This document shows, one piece after another, positions 5,874 through 7,779 of a stretch of 7,779 nucleotides of DNA. Source of the DNA: CAYTET01 sp964436975 (lineage in GTDB: Bacteria; Bacillota_I; Bacilli_A; Erysipelotrichales; Erysipelotrichaceae). The translations under genes were made by a program, and so were the position numbers. Within the stretch, counting starts at the first letter, position 1. The number at the start of each line of letters is the position of its first letter. The notes below the pieces were generated by a model. It did no database searches. It was not told where the DNA came from and saw only the letters and a list, made by a program, of their open reading frames with translations. The stretch covers positions 1 through 7,779 of the forward strand of contig CAYTET010000072.1 of NCBI GenBank assembly GCA_964436975.1, given 5' to 3'.

Positions 5874-5916
5874 CAAAAAAGGCTGGAAAGAATCATTACT
5901 GATTCAATCAGCCTTT
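5874..5916 (-). terminator. Intrinsic terminator of the ftsW-coaD-FakA-like gene group
   Basis: Outer arms AAAGGCTG (5878-5885) and CAGCCTTT (5909-5916) with an inner stem GAATC (5890-5894)/GATTC (5901-5905) and a 6-base loop, separated by a small internal bulge. On the minus strand the stem runs into six to seven T. It begins 7 bases after the stop of the gene at 5923. Confidence 0.8.
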
Positions 5917-5922
5917 ATCTGT

Positions 5923-6174
5923 TTATCCCTTCAGCCCTTCCGCCTGCCGCTCCATATTTTCCACGACAACGTCGCAGATATCACCTTTGCCGGCACAGTA
6001 CTCCAATACCTTCCAGGGTGTATTGGTATGATAGTGAATCTTAATCATTTCATCATCACCGACTGCCAGCAGACAATCCCCGGGAATATTATTCATTATG
6101 TAATCGTGGATTTCGTCTTCCGACAGATCATGTCCATCTATTAACAGCTGGGTATCAAATTTATATTCGAGCAT
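5923..6174 (-). CDS. Stand-alone FakA/YloV-like domain protein, 83 residues
   Basis: The whole protein resembles an internal segment of FakA (YloV), the DAK2-type kinase subunit of fatty-acid kinase. FakA has text of the form C-T-E-F-x-I-x-G near the start and V-V-G-D-D-x-x-V-K-V-H-V-H-T-N-x-P-G later. Here these read DTQLLIDGHDLSEDEI (7-22) and GDDEMIKIHYHTNTPWKVLEY (39-59), followed by CDVVVENMERQ. No kinase (nucleotide-binding DAK2) part and no EDD lipid-binding part are present, so it cannot act as a kinase by itself. The start ATG at 6172-6174 has GGGGAG 7 bases upstream and a terminator follows, so it looks like an intact small gene and not a fragment. I recall similar short proteins annotated as related to dihydroxyacetone kinase. 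It lies 35 bases after coaD, with a possible promoter of its own. Confidence 0.75.
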   Translation of the reverse strand: MLEYKFDTQLLIDGHDLSEDEIHDYIMNNIPGDCLLAVGDDEMIKIHYHTNTPWKVLEYCAGKGDICDVVVENMERQAEGLKG

Positions 6175-6200
6175 AGTTGGTCTCCCCTTTAGATGTGTCT

Positions 6201-6230
6201 ACTATAGCATTATTTATATTCTTTTTTCAA
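6201..6230 (-). promoter_or_regulatory. Possible internal promoter for the FakA-like gene
   Basis: On the minus strand TTGAAA (6225-6230), an 18-base AT-rich spacer, and TATAGT (6201-6206), 5 of 6 matches in each box. The -35 lies within the last codons of coaD and the -10 lies just past its stop, about 27 bases before the next start codon. It could let the small gene be expressed apart from ftsW-coaD. Confidence 0.45.
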
Positions 6231-6686
6231 TTGCGTCCAAACTGACGGCGGAACCATCTTGCTGATGTCACCGTGATTGCGGGCGATGGTTTTAACCGTC
6301 GAGGAAGACATGAAAGAGTATTCAGGCTTTGAAAGCATAAAGATGGTTTCTATGTCCGGAGCCAGCATCATGTTAGCCGTTGCCAGCTGCAGTTCATATT
6401 CATAATCCGAAATAGCCCGGATTCCCCGCAGCAGCACCTCGGCATTAACCTTGTGGGCATAATCGACAGTCAGCCCGCTGCCCACCGCAACCGAGACATT
6501 GCCAAGTTCCTTTATATTCTCGGCAATCATCTGCCGGCGCCGGGCCACTGAAAACAGCGGCTTTTTACCCTCGTTGGGCATGATGACGATAACGACCTCG
6601 TCATAAAGCCGGCTGGCCCGCTGGATAATATCCAGATGGCCGTAGGTAATCGGATCAAAACTTCCCGGATAAATAGCTTTTGACAT
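6210..6686 (-). CDS. coaD: Phosphopantetheine adenylyltransferase CoaD
   Basis: A 158-residue enzyme of normal length. It transfers AMP from ATP to 4'-phosphopantetheine, giving dephospho-CoA, the penultimate step of coenzyme A synthesis. Signature parts are all present: Y6-P-G-S-F-D-P with T14-x-G-H17 (nucleotidyltransferase motif), K41/K42 in GKKPLF, R87 and R90 in LLRGIRAISDYEYE, and S127-S-S129 in FMSSSTVK. The ATG at 6684-6686 has AGGAGA 7 bases upstream, and this site overlaps the stop codon of the SEDS gene in front. That gives a 12-base gap and indicates co-transcription and probably coupled translation. No key residue appears altered. Confidence 0.97.
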   Translation of the reverse strand: MSKAIYPGSFDPITYGHLDIIQRASRLYDEVVIVIMPNEGKKPLFSVARRRQMIAENIKELGNVSVAVGSGLTVDYAHKVNAEVLLRGIRAISDYEYELQLATANMMLAPDIETIFMLSKPEYSFMSSSTVKTIARNHGDISKMVPPSVWTQLKKEYK

Positions 6687-6698
6687 ATTTCCGTCTCC

Positions 6699-7779
6699 TT
6701 AGCGCTGGGCTGCAATCTTCAGGCGGCTGTTATGCCGGCTGATGATATTCTGGCAGATTCCAAGCATCAGCATAGTGGCCCATAATGACGATCCGCCGCG
6801 TGAAATCAGCAGCAGAGGCACTCCTGTCAGCGGAATAAGGGCCGTCACCCCGCCGACATTTAAGAACAGATGAATGAACAGCATGGCGCCTGTTCCTATC
6901 AGAAACATCTTATCACGCATATCCTGTATCCGCACCGCATAACGGAACAGTCGGAATAGAATGATGCCATAGGGCACAAATATGGCTAATACGCCAATCA
7001 AACCCAGTTCTTCAACAACAATGGCGAAAATGAAATCCGTATCGGCGTATGTCAGATAGCCGAATTTTTGAATTGAATTGCCCAGTCCGACGCCCCACAG
7101 CTTGCCGCGGGCGAGTCCGATCAGACTGTTTACCAGCTGATAGCTGGTATTATAACGGTCCGCCAGCGGATCAGCGGCTGATTTAAAACGGGCAATCATA
7201 TAATCAAGCAGCGGAACCTTGGACAGTATCTCCAGGCCCCGGTCCGTCATGAAGAACCAGACCATAAAGATGACGGCGGCAATTCCTGCCGTTACGAATA
7301 TCTGAAAAGGCCGCAGCTGGCGGTGGCTTGGCAGAAGCAGGGTCAGACAGCCCAGGGCCATTACAATCACGGCCGAACCCAGATCGCTCTGGACAACCAG
7401 GATAATGCCCACAAAGACAATCAGGGCCACCAGCGGCATCTTCATGATATCCCAGCCGCTTTTATAGCGGCGGGAGCCGATATTGCCCAGATAAACGGCC
7501 ATTATCAGCACGATGATAACCTTGGCAAATTCAGAGGGCTGAATGGAAACATAGGTATTGGGAATCCGAATCCAGGCATATGATCCGTTAGTTGATCCGA
7601 ACAGCCGGGTCACCAGCAGCAAGACCGTTTCCGCAATGAAAATAACGAAAATATAGCGCCGGACTATCTCCCAGCTGAAAGTATGGCTTATCCAGTGGTA
7701 CAGCAATAGACCGGTCAGAACAAAGGACCCCTGCCGCAGCGTTGACATCATGACTTCAGAGACGACGCTGTCCTTGCTG
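6699..7779 (-). CDS. ftsW: SEDS-family peptidoglycan polymerase (FtsW/RodA-type), 5' end beyond window
   Basis: A polytopic membrane protein whose frame stays open to the right edge, so about 359 residues are seen and the N-terminus is missing. The ATG pair at 7746-7751 is internal. SEDS proteins polymerise glycan strands from lipid II together with a class B penicillin-binding protein. Numbering from ATG 7751, visible family motifs are WIRIPNTYVSIQPSEFAKV (60-78), QSDLGSA (121-127), GVGLGNSIQKFGYL (220-233), DTDFIFAIVVEELG (237-250, with D239 as the presumed catalytic Asp), NVGG (298-301) and PLTGVPLLLISRGGSS (307-322). Several hydrophobic segments alternate between them. The family more often has SYGGSS in the last motif. 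The FtsW label rests on general likeness; RodA or SpoVE roles are possible. It is followed directly by coaD. Confidence 0.88.
   Translation of the reverse strand, partial: SKDSVVSEVMMSTLRQGSFVLTGLLLYHWISHTFSWEIVRRYIFVIFIAETVLLLVTRLFGSTNGSYAWIRIPNTYVSIQPSEFAKVIIVLIMAVYLGNIGSRRYKSGWDIMKMPLVALIVFVGIILVVQSDLGSAVIVMALGCLTLLLPSHRQLRPFQIFVTAGIAAVIFMVWFFMTDRGLEILSKVPLLDYMIARFKSAADPLADRYNTSYQLVNSLIGLARGKLWGVGLGNSIQKFGYLTYADTDFIFAIVVEELGLIGVLAIFVPYGIILFRLFRYAVRIQDMRDKMFLIGTGAMLFIHLFLNVGGVTALIPLTGVPLLLISRGGSSLWATMLMLGICQNIISRHNSRLKIAAQR

Noticed and set aside
5683..6144. 153-codon plus-strand frame across 5683-6144.
   Set aside because: It runs antisense through the WFGRP-motif gene, a terminator and the FakA-like gene, all of which have better signals. 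Its sequence is not protein-family-like.
1..7779. Defence system, toxin-antitoxin pair, prophage, transposon or CRISPR array.
   Set aside because: No nuclease, transposase, integrase, toxin motif, repeat array or att-like duplication is visible. The small ORFs at 1512-2084 are unrecognised, but nothing in them points to a toxin-antitoxin pair.

Overview
The window reads as a chromosomal segment of a low-to-moderate GC Bacillota (Firmicutes). Supporting signs are strong AGGAGG-type ribosome binding sites, a CIRCE operator in front of groES-groEL, sigma-A type promoters with near-consensus hexamers, and short intrinsic terminators. The divergent GroES/GroEL sequences, including a GroEL without a GGM tail, and a SEDS gene next to coaD remind me of Erysipelotrichia. 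That placement is from memory and is not proven here.

Layout. Positions 79-759 (minus) hold an epimerase of the ribulose-phosphate/D-allulose-6-phosphate family, closest to AlsE. Divergent from it, 933-1331 (plus) encodes a HIT-family nucleotide-binding protein with its own promoter and terminator. From about 1360 to 2455 lies an AT-richer stretch, all minus strand, with two small unrecognised ORFs (61 and up to 109 codons) and a decayed small gene that still reads coherently through two in-frame stops (2244-2447). Next, 2456-3298 (minus) encodes a membrane-anchored DUF4097-type beta-repeat protein. Its promoter is back to back with the heat-shock promoter of groES-groEL (3433-5360, plus), which is followed by a strong hairpin terminator.

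The right part is all minus strand. A truncated SEDS (FtsW/RodA) gene enters from the right edge and runs into coaD (12 bases between them). Next comes an 83-residue orphan protein resembling an internal piece of the fatty-acid kinase subunit FakA/YloV, and this group ends at a hairpin terminator (5874-5916). A separate 130-codon gene of unknown function (5448-5840) sits between that terminator and the groEL terminator.

How the genes fit together. Most is housekeeping: protein folding under presumed HrcA control, coenzyme A synthesis, cell-wall polymerisation and nucleotide/sugar-phosphate metabolism. I see no defence system, mobile element, CRISPR array, tRNA or rRNA. The less ordinary content is the small-gene stretch with a pseudogene, the stand-alone FakA-like domain, the WFGRP-motif protein, and the sequence deviations in GroEL.
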